DNA of 64,000 bases from Ruminococcus gauvreauii (GTDB lineage: Bacteria; Bacillota; Clostridia; Lachnospirales; Lachnospiraceae). The position numbers and the translations under genes were made by a program. The notes below the pieces were generated by a model that was not told the origin of the DNA, made no database searches, and saw nothing but the letters and a program-made list of their open reading frames with translations. Positions within the stretch are counted from its first letter, which is position 1, and each line of letters begins with the position of its first letter. Below, piece by piece: positions 50,862-60,564 of the stretch. Location: positions 372,001 through 436,000 of the forward strand of contig NZ_CP102290.1 of the NCBI RefSeq assembly GCF_025151995.1. The letters are read 5' to 3'.

Positions 50862-52304
50862 TTACGGTGCCAGCCAATTATACATTTCTTCATATTTTGC
50901 TGCCGAATGATTCCAGGAAAAGTCTTGTGCCATCCCCCGGTCAATTATTTTATTCCACTCCCTCTTTTTATCATAGTAGACACGTTCCGCATAGCGGATC
51001 GTATTCAACATTTCATGCGCGTTGTAATTTGTAAAACTAAATCCTGTTCCAGTGCTCTCAAACTCGTTATAAGGTTCTACGGTATCCTTCAATCCTCCTG
51101 TTTCACGAACAATCGGTACCGTACCATAACGCAGGCTCATCAATTGGCTCAAACCACACGGTTCAAACAGCGAAGGCATCAAAAACGCATCGCTGGATGC
51201 ATAGACTTTGTGTGACATCGGTTCCGAATAATAGATATTCGCTGAAACCTTATTGCCATACTTCCATGCAAAATGCCGGAACATATTTTCATACTGGGCG
51301 TCCCCGGTACCAAGAACTACCAGCTGTATCGCATCCTGGCATAAATCATCCATCACATACGATACAAGGTCGAGTCCTTTCTGATCCGTAAGACGTGAAC
51401 ACATCCCGACCATCATGATCTTCGGGTTCACTTCCAGGCCCAGTTCCTCCTGTAAGGCTGTTTTATTTTTTATCTTTTCTTTTCTGAAATTCTTTGCGTT
51501 ATAATGTTTAAAAATGGCCGGATCTGTCTCAGGATTATACTCTTCATAGTCAATCCCGTTGACAATTCCTCTCAGGCTGTTGCTTCTTGCCCTCATCAGG
51601 CCGTCCAGTCCCTCACCATAGAAAGGTACTTTTATCTCTTCCGCATACGTCTCGCTCACTGTCGTAATTGCGTCCGCGTAAACAATCCCGCCTTTTAAAT
51701 AATTAGCATCACGGTTATGCTCCAGCTTATCCGGCGTAAAGTAATAATCCGAAAGGCCGGTAATATTTTTCACCGTCCGAAGATCCCATACACCCTGAAA
51801 TTTCAGGTTATGTATCGTCATAACCGATTTTATACCCCAATAGAATTCATTACCCTGAAAACGTTCTTTCAGATATACAGGCACAAGCCCCGTCTGCCAG
51901 TCGTGGCAATGAATGATGTCCGGGCGGAAACCAATGACAGGAAGCATGGATAATGCCGCCTTTGAGAAAAATGCATATTTCTCAAGATCCCATGGCATTC
52001 CGGAATACGGTTTATCCCCGCTGAAGTGTTCTTCATTATCAATAAAGTAGAATTTAATCCCTTCGTACTCTGTCTCCAGGATTCCGACATACTGCTGTCT
52101 CCAGTTCAGGTCCAGATAAAAACTGGTCACAAACTTAAGTTTCCCTTTGAACTCTTCTTTCATACAGGAATACTTCGGAATAATCACGCGTACATCGTAT
52201 TTCTCATTATCAAAATATTTCGGCAGGGAACCTACGACATCCGCAAGTCCTCCTGTTTTTATAAACGGTACAGCTTCCGACGCAACGAACAATACATTTT
52301 TCAT
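50862..52304 (-). CDS. glgA: Glycogen synthase
   Basis: 480 residues, GT5 family. The ADP-glucose-binding KTGGLADVVGSLPK is at residues 17-30. HCHDWQTGLVPVYL and the C-terminal PSLFEPCGLSQLMSLRYGT (with the acceptor-glucose Glu) complete the active site. It transfers glucose from ADP-glucose to a growing alpha-1,4-glucan. No glgB, glgC or glgP genes adjoin it, so it is regulated alone here. The ATG follows GGGAGG with 7-base spacing. Read from near 52430, the region upstream holds TATAAT-like elements but no good -35. Confidence 0.95.
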   Translation of the reverse strand: MKNVLFVASEAVPFIKTGGLADVVGSLPKYFDNEKYDVRVIIPKYSCMKEEFKGKLKFVTSFYLDLNWRQQYVGILETEYEGIKFYFIDNEEHFSGDKPYSGMPWDLEKYAFFSKAALSMLPVIGFRPDIIHCHDWQTGLVPVYLKERFQGNEFYWGIKSVMTIHNLKFQGVWDLRTVKNITGLSDYYFTPDKLEHNRDANYLKGGIVYADAITTVSETYAEEIKVPFYGEGLDGLMRARSNSLRGIVNGIDYEEYNPETDPAIFKHYNAKNFRKEKIKNKTALQEELGLEVNPKIMMVGMCSRLTDQKGLDLVSYVMDDLCQDAIQLVVLGTGDAQYENMFRHFAWKYGNKVSANIYYSEPMSHKVYASSDAFLMPSLFEPCGLSQLMSLRYGTVPIVRETGGLKDTVEPYNEFESTGTGFSFTNYNAHEMLNTIRYAERVYYDKKREWNKIIDRGMAQDFSWNHSAAKYEEMYNWLAP

Positions 52305-52470
52305 GTTAGAACCTCCCTAATATTAGATGCGACATTCTATGAATATTATATCATGAATCTTCAATCCATGATCGACATTCGCCGTTCGTCAAACGTGCAA
52401 GCACGCTTTCCTCACTAACACTCATTATATCGTATTTTTAATATTAAGGAAAGCTTAATATACGATTCCA

Positions 52471-53268
52471 CTAAATATTTTTGTATTCCAGTCTTATTTT
52501 ATCAGCAATTAGTGCAATAAATTCGGAATTTGTCGGTTTTCCTTTTCCCGTGCTTACGGTATATCCAAATAATTCATCGATGGTATCCATCTTTCCTCTG
52601 CTCCATGCGACCTCAATTGCGTGACGTATCGCACGTTCTACGCGGCTCGGCGTCGTCTGATGTTTTTTGGCAATTGTCGGATACAGGATCTTTGTGATAG
52701 AATTCAGCATATCCATGTCCTGTACAGACATAATGATCGCATCCCTCAGATACTGATATCCCTTGATATGAGCCGGAACCCCGATTTCATGGATAATATT
52801 GGTCACATCGACTTCCAGATTTTTTTCCATATATTCGGTCTTGTTGTCACAGGTACTCATTTTCCTGATATCCCGTATTCTGCTCATCGCCTGATTTCTT
52901 ACATGTTTGATCCGATTGATGATCATATCATTGTCAAACGGTTTCATAATGTAATAGTACGCACCCAGATTAAAAGCATCCTCTGTGATTCTTTCCTGCC
53001 CAACAGCGGATACAACAATAAAAGCAGGATGCTTTTTCATTGAATTGTCCTGATTCACTTTTTCCATTACAGTAAGTCCGTCAACCTTCGGCATAATGAT
53101 ATCCAATAATACAACATCCGGTTCCTTTTCCTTGATGATATTGTAGATATCGTTACCGTTGTCTGCCTGACCTACCAGTTCCAGATCACTGTCTTCTTTT
53201 ATGATCTCCCCCAGCAGATTTATGATCCGCTCATTATCATCTGCAATGGCAATATTTAACTTTTCCAT
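52471..53268 (-). CDS. spo0A: Stage 0 sporulation response regulator Spo0A
   Basis: 265 residues (Spo0A of B. subtilis has 267). The receiver has IADDNERI, phospho-Asp in VVLLDIIMPKVDG and the IMKPF lysine. The C-terminal Spo0A effector domain includes HQTTPSRVERAIRHAIEVAW, the recognition helix that reads 0A boxes. It is the master switch for entry into sporulation and supports the endospore-former reading of the window. ATG 53268 was chosen for AGGAGGAG just upstream; the six extra residues of the open frame are not conserved. It lies downstream of spoIVB, in the Bacillus order. Confidence 0.98.
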   Translation of the reverse strand: MEKLNIAIADDNERIINLLGEIIKEDSDLELVGQADNGNDIYNIIKEKEPDVVLLDIIMPKVDGLTVMEKVNQDNSMKKHPAFIVVSAVGQERITEDAFNLGAYYYIMKPFDNDMIINRIKHVRNQAMSRIRDIRKMSTCDNKTEYMEKNLEVDVTNIIHEIGVPAHIKGYQYLRDAIIMSVQDMDMLNSITKILYPTIAKKHQTTPSRVERAIRHAIEVAWSRGKMDTIDELFGYTVSTGKGKPTNSEFIALIADKIRLEYKNI

Positions 53269-53342
53269 ATCTCTCCTCCTGCACATTTACTTTTCTCGGC
53301 AGGGCGCCCCTAACAGATACTTTTTTTCTCTGCCATGACTCA

Positions 53343-53407
53343 ATTATAGAGATGTTTCCTTACCAAAGCAAGCAAAACTGCCATAAATTGGTAAGTTTCG
53401 TTCGACA
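53343..53407 (-). promoter_or_regulatory. spo0A promoter with 0A box
   Basis: On the minus strand TTGCTT (53366-53371) and TATAAT (53343-53348) are 17 bp apart. A perfect 0A box TGTCGAA (53401-53407) sits about 30 bp upstream of the -35, consistent with Spo0A acting on its own promoter. Confidence 0.7.
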
Positions 53408-53512
53408 CTTTCCATGAGAGAATTGCCGAAAAAAGCCAGACGCTGGAAAATAGGCTCCTGTTTTGACTGCTAAAGATGGGAATTATCGGATTTTAATATA
53501 TAATGCCGTAAA

Positions 53513-54715
53513 TCAGTCTTTTAGCATATTTTCGATAAATATCCCAAATCCCCGGGATGGGTCTTTGATAAATACGTGCGTCACAGCTCCTACCAGCTTC
53601 CCGTTCTGCAGAATCGGGCTGCCGCTCATCCCCTGAACGATCCCTCCGGTAGCGCCGAGCAGCCTCTGGTCCGTCACATGGATCACAAAACTTTTATTTG
53701 TATTTTTTTCATTATAATCAATATCAGAAATCTCTATCCCATACTCTTCCACAGTTCCGTCAATATTGCTCAGGATACTGGCCGGTCCCTCCTGAATTTC
53801 CTGTTTCAGCCCGATTTCCTTCGGTGTCAGCGACAGGCGCTGCCTCCCGTTATCATTCAGCATTCCGCTGATGCCGTTCGCCTGATTATCGGTGATATCC
53901 CCGAGTTTTTCCGTCTCCTGATAGGTGATCACACCCTTCAATTCACCGGGATTTCCCTTGACGCCTTTTGAGATAGAAAGAATCTTTGCGCTGTACAGCT
54001 CCCCTTGTTCCAGGCTCAGAAGTTCCCCGGTATCCATATCACTGATGCCATGGCCGAGTGCTCCGTACGTACCATCCTCTTCCATAAAAGTCAGCGTTCC
54101 GATTCCCTGGATATTATCCCTGACCCAGATACCCAGTTTATAGGAGCCGTCAGTCGTCAGTACCGGCCGCAGCGCCAGCATAATTTCTTCATCCCCTCTT
54201 TTCACCAACAGCTGCATCTCGTCTCCCTGGCTTTCTTCCACCATCTGCATTAATTCCTGTTTATCTTCCAGTTTTTTACCGTTTACTTCCATAATGTAAT
54301 CCCCGGCTTTCGCTATATTTTTTGCCGGCTCGCTTAACATGACATCCTGTGCATCCACCTCTCCTGTATCGATGATCATGACACCATCTGTTTCCATATA
54401 CAGACCAATGGTATCACCGCTGACACAGACGGTCCGCTGTGCCACGTTCTGCACGGTCACCGTTTTAACCGGCACGACTCCGAATAACCGGCAGGTGATC
54501 CGATATGAATCGCTTCCCAAAACCTCCAGGCTATCATCATATGTGACAAATGTCGATGGAAATATTTCATCCAACTGCTCTTCCTGTCCCTCATAAACGC
54601 TGATCTCATCCGGTATGGATGACTGCACCATATAATAGAAGTAACCGGCACACAGCATCAGTGACAGGCAAAGCATCACCCACAAAAATCTTCTATATTT
54701 CTGACTGTTGCTCAC
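53513..54715 (-). CDS. spoIVB: SpoIVB serine peptidase
   Basis: 400 residues. A membrane anchor (residues 10-30) is followed by a PDZ domain (about 130-190) and an S55 protease domain with catalytic His in GALGHGISD and Ser in QGMSGSPILQNGK. In Bacillus it is secreted from the forespore and cleaves SpoIVFA, triggering sigma-K activation. The start is GTG 54715; AAGG lies 11 bases upstream, a weak site that fits timed low expression. A strong terminator separates it from recN, so it likely has its own forespore promoter. Confidence 0.97.
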   Translation of the reverse strand: MSNSQKYRRFLWVMLCLSLMLCAGYFYYMVQSSIPDEISVYEGQEEQLDEIFPSTFVTYDDSLEVLGSDSYRITCRLFGVVPVKTVTVQNVAQRTVCVSGDTIGLYMETDGVMIIDTGEVDAQDVMLSEPAKNIAKAGDYIMEVNGKKLEDKQELMQMVEESQGDEMQLLVKRGDEEIMLALRPVLTTDGSYKLGIWVRDNIQGIGTLTFMEEDGTYGALGHGISDMDTGELLSLEQGELYSAKILSISKGVKGNPGELKGVITYQETEKLGDITDNQANGISGMLNDNGRQRLSLTPKEIGLKQEIQEGPASILSNIDGTVEEYGIEISDIDYNEKNTNKSFVIHVTDQRLLGATGGIVQGMSGSPILQNGKLVGAVTHVFIKDPSRGFGIFIENMLKD

Positions 54716-54745
54716 TTCATCACATCCTTTTCTTTTAAAAGCTGC

Positions 54746-54779
54746 AAAAAAGGATATACAGTGTTGTATATCCTTTTTT
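54746..54779 (-). terminator. terminator between recN and spoIVB
   Basis: A 15-bp perfect stem, AAAAAAGGATATACA/TGTATATCCTTTTTT, with a 4-base loop and a terminal T run on the minus strand. It ends the recN operon. Confidence 0.93.
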
Positions 54780-54793
54780 AGTATGCGATGATT

Positions 54794-56488
54794 TCAGTTT
54801 TTCAGTCTTGTATTTTTATGTACCTGTGCCAATTCTTTCATCTCACAGGCATTGGAAAGAACACTCTGAGTGATCCTGGTTCCGCCCAGCATGCGGGCAA
54901 TTTCATGCATGGATCCCTGCTCATCAAGCCTTTTGATTCTCGTTACGGTAATTGTATCCTGCACATTTTTTTCAATTTCAAAATGTGCGTCAGCCATCGC
55001 TGCTATCTGAGGCAGATGTGTGATACACAAAACCTGTCTCTGCCTGGAGATCTCAGCCATTTTTTCCGCAACTTTCTGTGCAGTGCGGCCGCTGATTCCA
55101 GTATCAATCTCATCAAATATCAGAACTTCTGTATCATCTTTGTCAGCCATCAGCGTTTTGACAGCAAGCATGATTCGTGAGAGCTCTCCTCCTGACACAA
55201 CCTTCGAGAGAGAACGTTTCTCTTCACCCGGATTCGTAGAAATCAAAAACTCAATGTTATCGTTTCCGTTTTTTGAAAAATCATGCAGTTGTTTGAAAGC
55301 AATTTCAAATTCCACCTGAAGAAAATTCAGCTCCCGCAGGGAATCGACAATTCTTTTTTCCAGTTCTCTCGCAGCATGTTTCCGAAGTCTGCACAGCTGT
55401 TCGCACAGCTTTTCAAGTCTTTCACGTGCGGCCTGCTGTTCTCCCGCAAGTTCAGCTCTGCGCTCGTCCAGACTGAGCAACTCATCCAGTTTTTTCTGCT
55501 GCTCATCCCGGTAATTTAAAATTTTTTCTGTATTTTCTCCGTATTTTCCCTTCAGGCGATTGATCTCATCCAGACGTGCCTCCGTCTGTGCAAACAGTTC
55601 CTCTGAAAAAGTCAGATCCCCGAGATACCCGGAAATATCTCTGTTCAGATCATTGAGCATACTTTCAATATCCAGTGCCTGCGAATAAATGCGTGAAAGT
55701 TCTTCATCGAAATCGTTCAGAGCCGACAGTTCCCTCACCACACGTCCCGTCACCTCTCCCGCCGAAGCAGGGTTATCATATCCCGTCATTTCATATACTA
55801 CCTGAAGTGTCTCGACGATTTTTCTCGAATTGGAAAGTTTCCGGTACAGACGTTCCAGTTCTTCGTCCTCTCCCGGCCTGACTTTGGCCTCATCAATCTC
55901 ATGTATCTCAAATTCCAGAAATGAAACCTCTCTCTGGCGCTGCTCTTCATCAATACTGCACGCCTGCAGTTTGCGGGACAGTTTTTGATATGCATGATAG
56001 CATTCTGCTACCTTCTGTTTGTGATGCTTAAGCGGCTCACCGGCAAATTCATCCAGAATCTCCAGCTGTTTTTCCGGATACAGCAGTGACTGGTGCTCAT
56101 GCTGTCCATGGATATCAAGCAGCAGTGACGCCGCCGCTTTCATCTGGCTGACCGTACATGTCTCTCCATTGATCCGGCTGATACTGCGCCCCTCCATGAT
56201 CTTTCGGCTCAGGATCACCTGCCCGTCTTCCGGAACTATGGAAAGCTTCTGCAGTTCCTCCGTGATTCTTGGATTTTCGACGGTAAAAATCAGTTCCACC
56301 AGTGCAGAATCCCCAAATTTCCCGATACTGTCACTGGCCATTTTTTTTCCAAGCGCCAGATTGACCGAATCAAGAAGAATGGATTTCCCGGCTCCTGTTT
56401 CCCCTGTGAGGATATTCAGCCCCCGTTCAAAATCCACTTCCACTTCATCGATCAATGCAATGTTCTTTACATGTAAATTGGTTAACAT
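54794..56488 (-). CDS. recN: DNA repair protein RecN
   Basis: 564 residues, SMC-like. Walker A is GETGAGKSILLDS (near residue 30), a long coiled coil spans about 160-400, and the signature VVSGGELSRIMLAVK and Walker B VLIFDEIDTGISG follow. RecN gathers at double-strand breaks and acts early in recombinational repair. The open frame extends upstream across argR, but ATG 56488 has GGGAGG five bases before it and begins the conserved MLTNLHVKNIALIDEVEV. It is the last gene of the asp23-to-recN operon. Confidence 0.97.
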   Translation of the reverse strand: MLTNLHVKNIALIDEVEVDFERGLNILTGETGAGKSILLDSVNLALGKKMASDSIGKFGDSALVELIFTVENPRITEELQKLSIVPEDGQVILSRKIMEGRSISRINGETCTVSQMKAAASLLLDIHGQHEHQSLLYPEKQLEILDEFAGEPLKHHKQKVAECYHAYQKLSRKLQACSIDEEQRQREVSFLEFEIHEIDEAKVRPGEDEELERLYRKLSNSRKIVETLQVVYEMTGYDNPASAGEVTGRVVRELSALNDFDEELSRIYSQALDIESMLNDLNRDISGYLGDLTFSEELFAQTEARLDEINRLKGKYGENTEKILNYRDEQQKKLDELLSLDERRAELAGEQQAARERLEKLCEQLCRLRKHAARELEKRIVDSLRELNFLQVEFEIAFKQLHDFSKNGNDNIEFLISTNPGEEKRSLSKVVSGGELSRIMLAVKTLMADKDDTEVLIFDEIDTGISGRTAQKVAEKMAEISRQRQVLCITHLPQIAAMADAHFEIEKNVQDTITVTRIKRLDEQGSMHEIARMLGGTRITQSVLSNACEMKELAQVHKNTRLKN

Positions 56489-56507
56489 GACTACCTCCCG
56501 GTTTTTA

Positions 56508-56966
56508 TCAGAGGATACTGCCCAACATCCTTTTGAGTTTATCCATGACAAGAAGCGCTTCATCGGCACTGCGGATCGCACACATGATCGTATTGTCTCC
56601 CGCGATGCAGCCCACGATCTCATTCCACTGCATTTCATCCAGTGCCGCTGCTGCTGCCATGGCCATTCCGGAAACCGTCTTGATTACCAGGATATTCTGC
56701 GCCAGATCCATGGATACAAACGCCGTCTTCAGCACATGAATATATTTTGTCGCAAGTTCTTTATCGTGATTCTGAAAAACTGCATATTTTGAGTGTCCGT
56801 TTTCCAGGGCAATTTTTGTCAGCCTTAATTCCCTGATATCTCTGGATACCGTCGCCTGCGTCACGCGAAATCCGCTCTCATTCAGCCGTTCCGCCAGTTC
56901 TTCCTGTGTTTCAATGTCATACTGATTAATCAGCTTTATTATCTGAGTATGCCTGGCAATCTTCAT
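56508..56966 (-). CDS. argR: Arginine repressor ArgR
   Basis: 152 residues. The winged helix (TQEELAERLNESGFRVTQAT, then VSRDIRELRL) is followed by the C-terminal hexamer and arginine-binding domain with ILVIKTVSGMA and CIAGDNTIMCAIRS. With bound arginine it regulates biosynthesis and catabolism of arginine. As in B. subtilis (ahrC-recN), the gene precedes recN. It is 41 bases after nadK. GGAGGG precedes the ATG. Confidence 0.97.
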   Translation of the reverse strand: MKIARHTQIIKLINQYDIETQEELAERLNESGFRVTQATVSRDIRELRLTKIALENGHSKYAVFQNHDKELATKYIHVLKTAFVSMDLAQNILVIKTVSGMAMAAAAALDEMQWNEIVGCIAGDNTIMCAIRSADEALLVMDKLKRMLGSIL

Positions 56967-57007
56967 TCGTATTCCCTCCTGCCGAAAATCATAGCCAATG
57001 GTTCAAG

Positions 57008-57871
57008 TTAACTGTTATTCATCTTTTTACGTAATGTTTCAAGAAAACTGACATTATTAATTTTTATAATACTGGTGTCTTTTGTGGATTTTTCAATCAC
57101 AATACGATCACCTGTGACCATCGGTACCGTTGTATCCCCATCGAACGCCGCCATGCCGCGTTCAATCATCTCATCCCTTCCCGGACCGATTTCCACGGTG
57201 ATCTTATCGTTGTCTGAAAAGACGATGCTTCTGGTATTCAGGGTATGAGGTGCCAGCGGTGTCATCAGGATCATAGAAGCGTCCGGCGAGATGATCGGTC
57301 CCCCGGCCGAAAGACTGTAGCCCGTCGAACCGGTAGGTGTCGCTATGATGATGCCGTCCGCATTATAGGAATTCAGGAATTCATCATTGACATAATTATG
57401 AAATTTCACCACGCACAGCGACCGCTCACGGCTGATCACAATGTCATTCAGTGCGATATCCTGTTCGAGAAGTTCCCCGTTGTGGTAAACACTTCCACAC
57501 AGCATCATCCTGCGTTCGATTTCATAATCATCCCCCATCAGATGATCCAGAGCGGGATAGACAGAATACTCGTCGATTTCCGCCAGATATCCCAGTGTTC
57601 CAAGATTGATGCCGCACAGCGGCAGCTGCCTGTCCACCACATCCCTGGCCGCCTGAAGAAGCGTTCCGTCTCCGCCGAGCACGATGACACAGTCAACGTT
57701 TTCCGGAATCTGGCTGACATCCGTATAATGAAACGAACCGTTGTTATTCGCATGGTCCGACTGCTGGATCACACAGGACTTGCCATGTTCTTTCAGATAA
57801 TTGGAAATTTTATGTGTCACCAGCAGTTCTTTGTCTTTGACACTGTTCGTAATGATATAAAAACAATTCAT
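57008..57871 (-). CDS. nadK: NAD kinase
   Basis: 287 residues. The catalytic VLGGDGTLLQAARDV (about residue 57) and NADGIIIATPTGSTGYSLSAGGP, split as NADGIIIATPTG and GSTGYSLSAGGP, define the ATP-NAD kinase family. It makes NADP from NAD and ATP. ATG 57871 lies one base after the tlyA stop, with AAGGGG inside the end of tlyA as its binding site. A longer upstream frame overlaps tlyA and has no site. Confidence 0.96.
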   Translation of the reverse strand: MNCFYIITNSVKDKELLVTHKISNYLKEHGKSCVIQQSDHANNNGSFHYTDVSQIPENVDCVIVLGGDGTLLQAARDVVDRQLPLCGINLGTLGYLAEIDEYSVYPALDHLMGDDYEIERRMMLCGSVYHNGELLEQDIALNDIVISRERSLCVVKFHNYVNDEFLNSYNADGIIIATPTGSTGYSLSAGGPIISPDASMILMTPLAPHTLNTRSIVFSDNDKITVEIGPGRDEMIERGMAAFDGDTTVPMVTGDRIVIEKSTKDTSIIKINNVSFLETLRKKMNNS

Positions 57872-57872
57872 A

Positions 57873-58688
57873 TCAAACCCCTTTATCCAGATCAGCGTGT
57901 GCTTTTTCAACTACAGCTTCCATATCCATATCCGAATATTGTGATATGCTTCCCTCAGGAAGCTTCTGCAGGTGCATCAGATATTCAATATTTCCTTCCG
58001 GCCCTTTAATCGGGGAAAAATCCAGGTGGCATACCGCAAATGAGATGCTGACTGCATAATCCGCCACCTTTCGAATGACTTCCATATGCACTTTGGGATC
58101 TCTGACAACACCCTTTTTACCAACCTTTTCTCTGCCTGCCTCAAACTGTGGTTTGATGAGGCAGACAATCTGACCGTCTTCCGTCAGCAGATTTCTCACC
58201 GGAAGAAGTACCTTCAGCAGTGAAATAAAGGATACATCGATCGATGCAAACTGTGGCGCTTCCCCGATGTCCTCCGGAACCACATAGCGGATGTTTGTTC
58301 TCTCCATACACACGACGCGCTTATCCTGCCGCAGCTTCCAGTCCAGCTGGCCGTGTCCCACATCAACGGCATAGACCTTCTGCGCTCCGTTCTGCAGCAT
58401 GCAGTCGGTAAACCCGCCTGTGGACGACCCCACATCCATGCAGACCTTACCATCCAGAACCACCCCAAAGTATCTCATCGCTTTCTCCAGCTTCAGTCCC
58501 CCACGGCTGACATACGGCAGTATATTTTCCTTCACCGAAATGTCCACGCTGTCCTGGAACATGGAGCCGGCTTTATCCTCTCTCTGTCCGTCGACAAACA
58601 CATTGCCGGACATGATCACCGCTTTTGCCTTTTCTCTGGATGGTGCAAATCCTCTCTTCACCACCAGAATATCCAATCGTTCTTTCAT
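57873..58688 (-). CDS. tlyA: TlyA family rRNA (cytidine-2'-O)-methyltransferase/hemolysin
   Basis: 271 residues. An S4 RNA-binding domain (RLDILVVKRGFAPSREKAKA) is followed by an FtsJ-like methyltransferase with VCMDVGSSTGGFTDCML (SAM site), AVDVGHGQLDWKLR and ASIDVSFISLLKVLLP. TlyA methylates 16S and 23S rRNA cytidines in mycobacteria; the Firmicute YqxC homologue lies in the same gene order. The start overlaps the dxs stop by ATGA. Confidence 0.93.
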   Translation of the reverse strand: MKERLDILVVKRGFAPSREKAKAVIMSGNVFVDGQREDKAGSMFQDSVDISVKENILPYVSRGGLKLEKAMRYFGVVLDGKVCMDVGSSTGGFTDCMLQNGAQKVYAVDVGHGQLDWKLRQDKRVVCMERTNIRYVVPEDIGEAPQFASIDVSFISLLKVLLPVRNLLTEDGQIVCLIKPQFEAGREKVGKKGVVRDPKVHMEVIRKVADYAVSISFAVCHLDFSPIKGPEGNIEYLMHLQKLPEGSISQYSDMDMEAVVEKAHADLDKGV

Positions 58689-60553
58689 ATTCCTCCACTT
58701 AAGGATTTCAGAATCCTTTTCAACACAGATTCCTCATCCATGCCCAGTTCCCTGTACTGCTGTTCTACGCTGCCATGACCGACAAACTGATCCGGTATTG
58801 CAAAAATATCGACGGCAGCTTCCCGGTGATGTTCATGAAACCACGCACTTACCTGCTGTCCGAATCCGCCGGTCACGACGTTTTCTTCGAGTGTCACGAT
58901 CCGTCTGTGTGTCTCAGCCAGTTTCTCAAACAGCGCATGATCCAGCGGTTTTACAAATCTTACATTGACCAGTGTTGCCTTGATTCCCTTTTCTTTCAGG
59001 CGTTCGCTCACATGGTGAGCCGTTTTTACCATACTGCCCACGGCCAGAAGCGCAATGTCTTTGCCCCACTGCAGCACTTCGGATTTTCCATGAACGATCG
59101 GCTCCCTGTTGTCCTGTAATCCCTCATACGCGTCACCTTTCGGATAGCGCAGAGAAACGGGACCGTCAAAGTTCACCGCAAATTTCATCATATCAGAGAG
59201 CTCCCACTTGTTTTTGGGCGCCATCACTGTCATGTTCGGCATCATCGACAAATACGTCAGGTCAAAACATCCGTGATGGGTTTCACCGTCACTTCCCACG
59301 AGACCTGCCCGGTCGATGGCAAAGACCACATGCAGTTTCTGCATGCAGACATCGTGAAGGACCTGGTCAAACGCCCGCTGTAAAAATGACGAGTAAACCG
59401 CAAACACGGGCTTCAGCCCGCCGAGGGCAAGTCCAGCTGCGAAAGTCACCGCATGTTCTTCTGCAATCCCCACATCGAAGAACCGATCCGGAAACATATG
59501 TGCAAACCGCTTCAGCCCCGTTCCCGTCGGCATCGCTGCGGTTACCGCTACGACCTTTTCATCCCTGTCGCCGAATTTCCTCATGACTGTTGAAAAAATA
59601 TCGGAATAGGCGGCTTTTCCGGAACGGCTTACCGGAATTCCTGTTTCAATCTCAAACGGTGCTGTCCCATGAAAGCGTGCCGGATGACGCATGGCAGGTT
59701 CGTACCCCTTTCCTTTCTTGGTCAGGACATGAACGATCACCGGGCCTTCCACGCGAAGCGCCTCCTGAAAGAGTTTGACCATCTGAGGAACATTATGTCC
59801 ATCCACCGGTCCCAGATATGTCAGACCCATATTCTCGAACAGCATCCCCGGAATGATAAACTGCTTGATCCCATTCTTGGTCCTGTGAATGGCATTCACC
59901 ATACCCTCACCGATCTTCGGCAGCTTTTTCAGCGTGTTTGTCACATTCATCTTCAGCTCTGTATAGGACTCCGCAGTCCGGATATTGCCAAGATAGCGCG
60001 ACATTCCGCCCACATTATCCGAAATAGACATATTGTTATCATTCAGTATAATGATAAAATTCTTTTTCAGCTCTGCGACATTATTCATCGCCTCATATGC
60101 CATGCCGCCGGTGAGTGCGCCGTCGCCGATCACCGACATGACGCGGTAAGATTTCCCAAGCAGATCCCTGGAACGCACATACCCGAGCCCTGCCGAGATG
60201 GAGGTCGAGCTGTGGCCGGTATCAAAAGAGTCACAATCGCTCTCACACCGTTTGGGGAAACCGCTCATTCCGTCCGCCCTGCGCAGATTTTCAAATCCAT
60301 CTGCACGCCCGGTCAGTATTTTATGCGTGTAACACTGATGGCCGACATCCCATATCAGTTTGTCTTCCGGCAGATTCAGGACAAGATGAAGCGCGATCGT
60401 CAGCTCCACCACACCCAGGTTAGAAGCCAGATGACCGCCCGTCCTGCTCAGATTACTGATCAGAAATTCCCGAATCTCTGCCGCCAGTATTTCCAGCTCT
60501 TCCTTATTCAGATTTTTCACATCGTTTGGTTTCTTTATCTTCTCTAATACCAT
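58685..60553 (-). CDS. dxs: 1-deoxy-D-xylulose-5-phosphate synthase
   Basis: 622 residues. Thiamine diphosphate and metal are held by VIGDGALTGGMAYEAMNN, the family's conserved His-Gln pair is in IWDVGHQCYTHKIL, and the transketolase-like middle has GIAEEHAVTFAAGLA. It condenses pyruvate and glyceraldehyde 3-phosphate, the first step of the MEP isoprenoid pathway. Prenyl synthase ispA is immediately upstream, so precursors and chain elongation are co-expressed. GAAGG precedes the ATG. Confidence 0.97.
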   Translation of the reverse strand: MVLEKIKKPNDVKNLNKEELEILAAEIREFLISNLSRTGGHLASNLGVVELTIALHLVLNLPEDKLIWDVGHQCYTHKILTGRADGFENLRRADGMSGFPKRCESDCDSFDTGHSSTSISAGLGYVRSRDLLGKSYRVMSVIGDGALTGGMAYEAMNNVAELKKNFIIILNDNNMSISDNVGGMSRYLGNIRTAESYTELKMNVTNTLKKLPKIGEGMVNAIHRTKNGIKQFIIPGMLFENMGLTYLGPVDGHNVPQMVKLFQEALRVEGPVIVHVLTKKGKGYEPAMRHPARFHGTAPFEIETGIPVSRSGKAAYSDIFSTVMRKFGDRDEKVVAVTAAMPTGTGLKRFAHMFPDRFFDVGIAEEHAVTFAAGLALGGLKPVFAVYSSFLQRAFDQVLHDVCMQKLHVVFAIDRAGLVGSDGETHHGCFDLTYLSMMPNMTVMAPKNKWELSDMMKFAVNFDGPVSLRYPKGDAYEGLQDNREPIVHGKSEVLQWGKDIALLAVGSMVKTAHHVSERLKEKGIKATLVNVRFVKPLDHALFEKLAETHRRIVTLEENVVTGGFGQQVSAWFHEHHREAAVDIFAIPDQFVGHGSVEQQYRELGMDEESVLKRILKSLSGGI

Positions 60554-60564
60554 ATCGCAACCTT

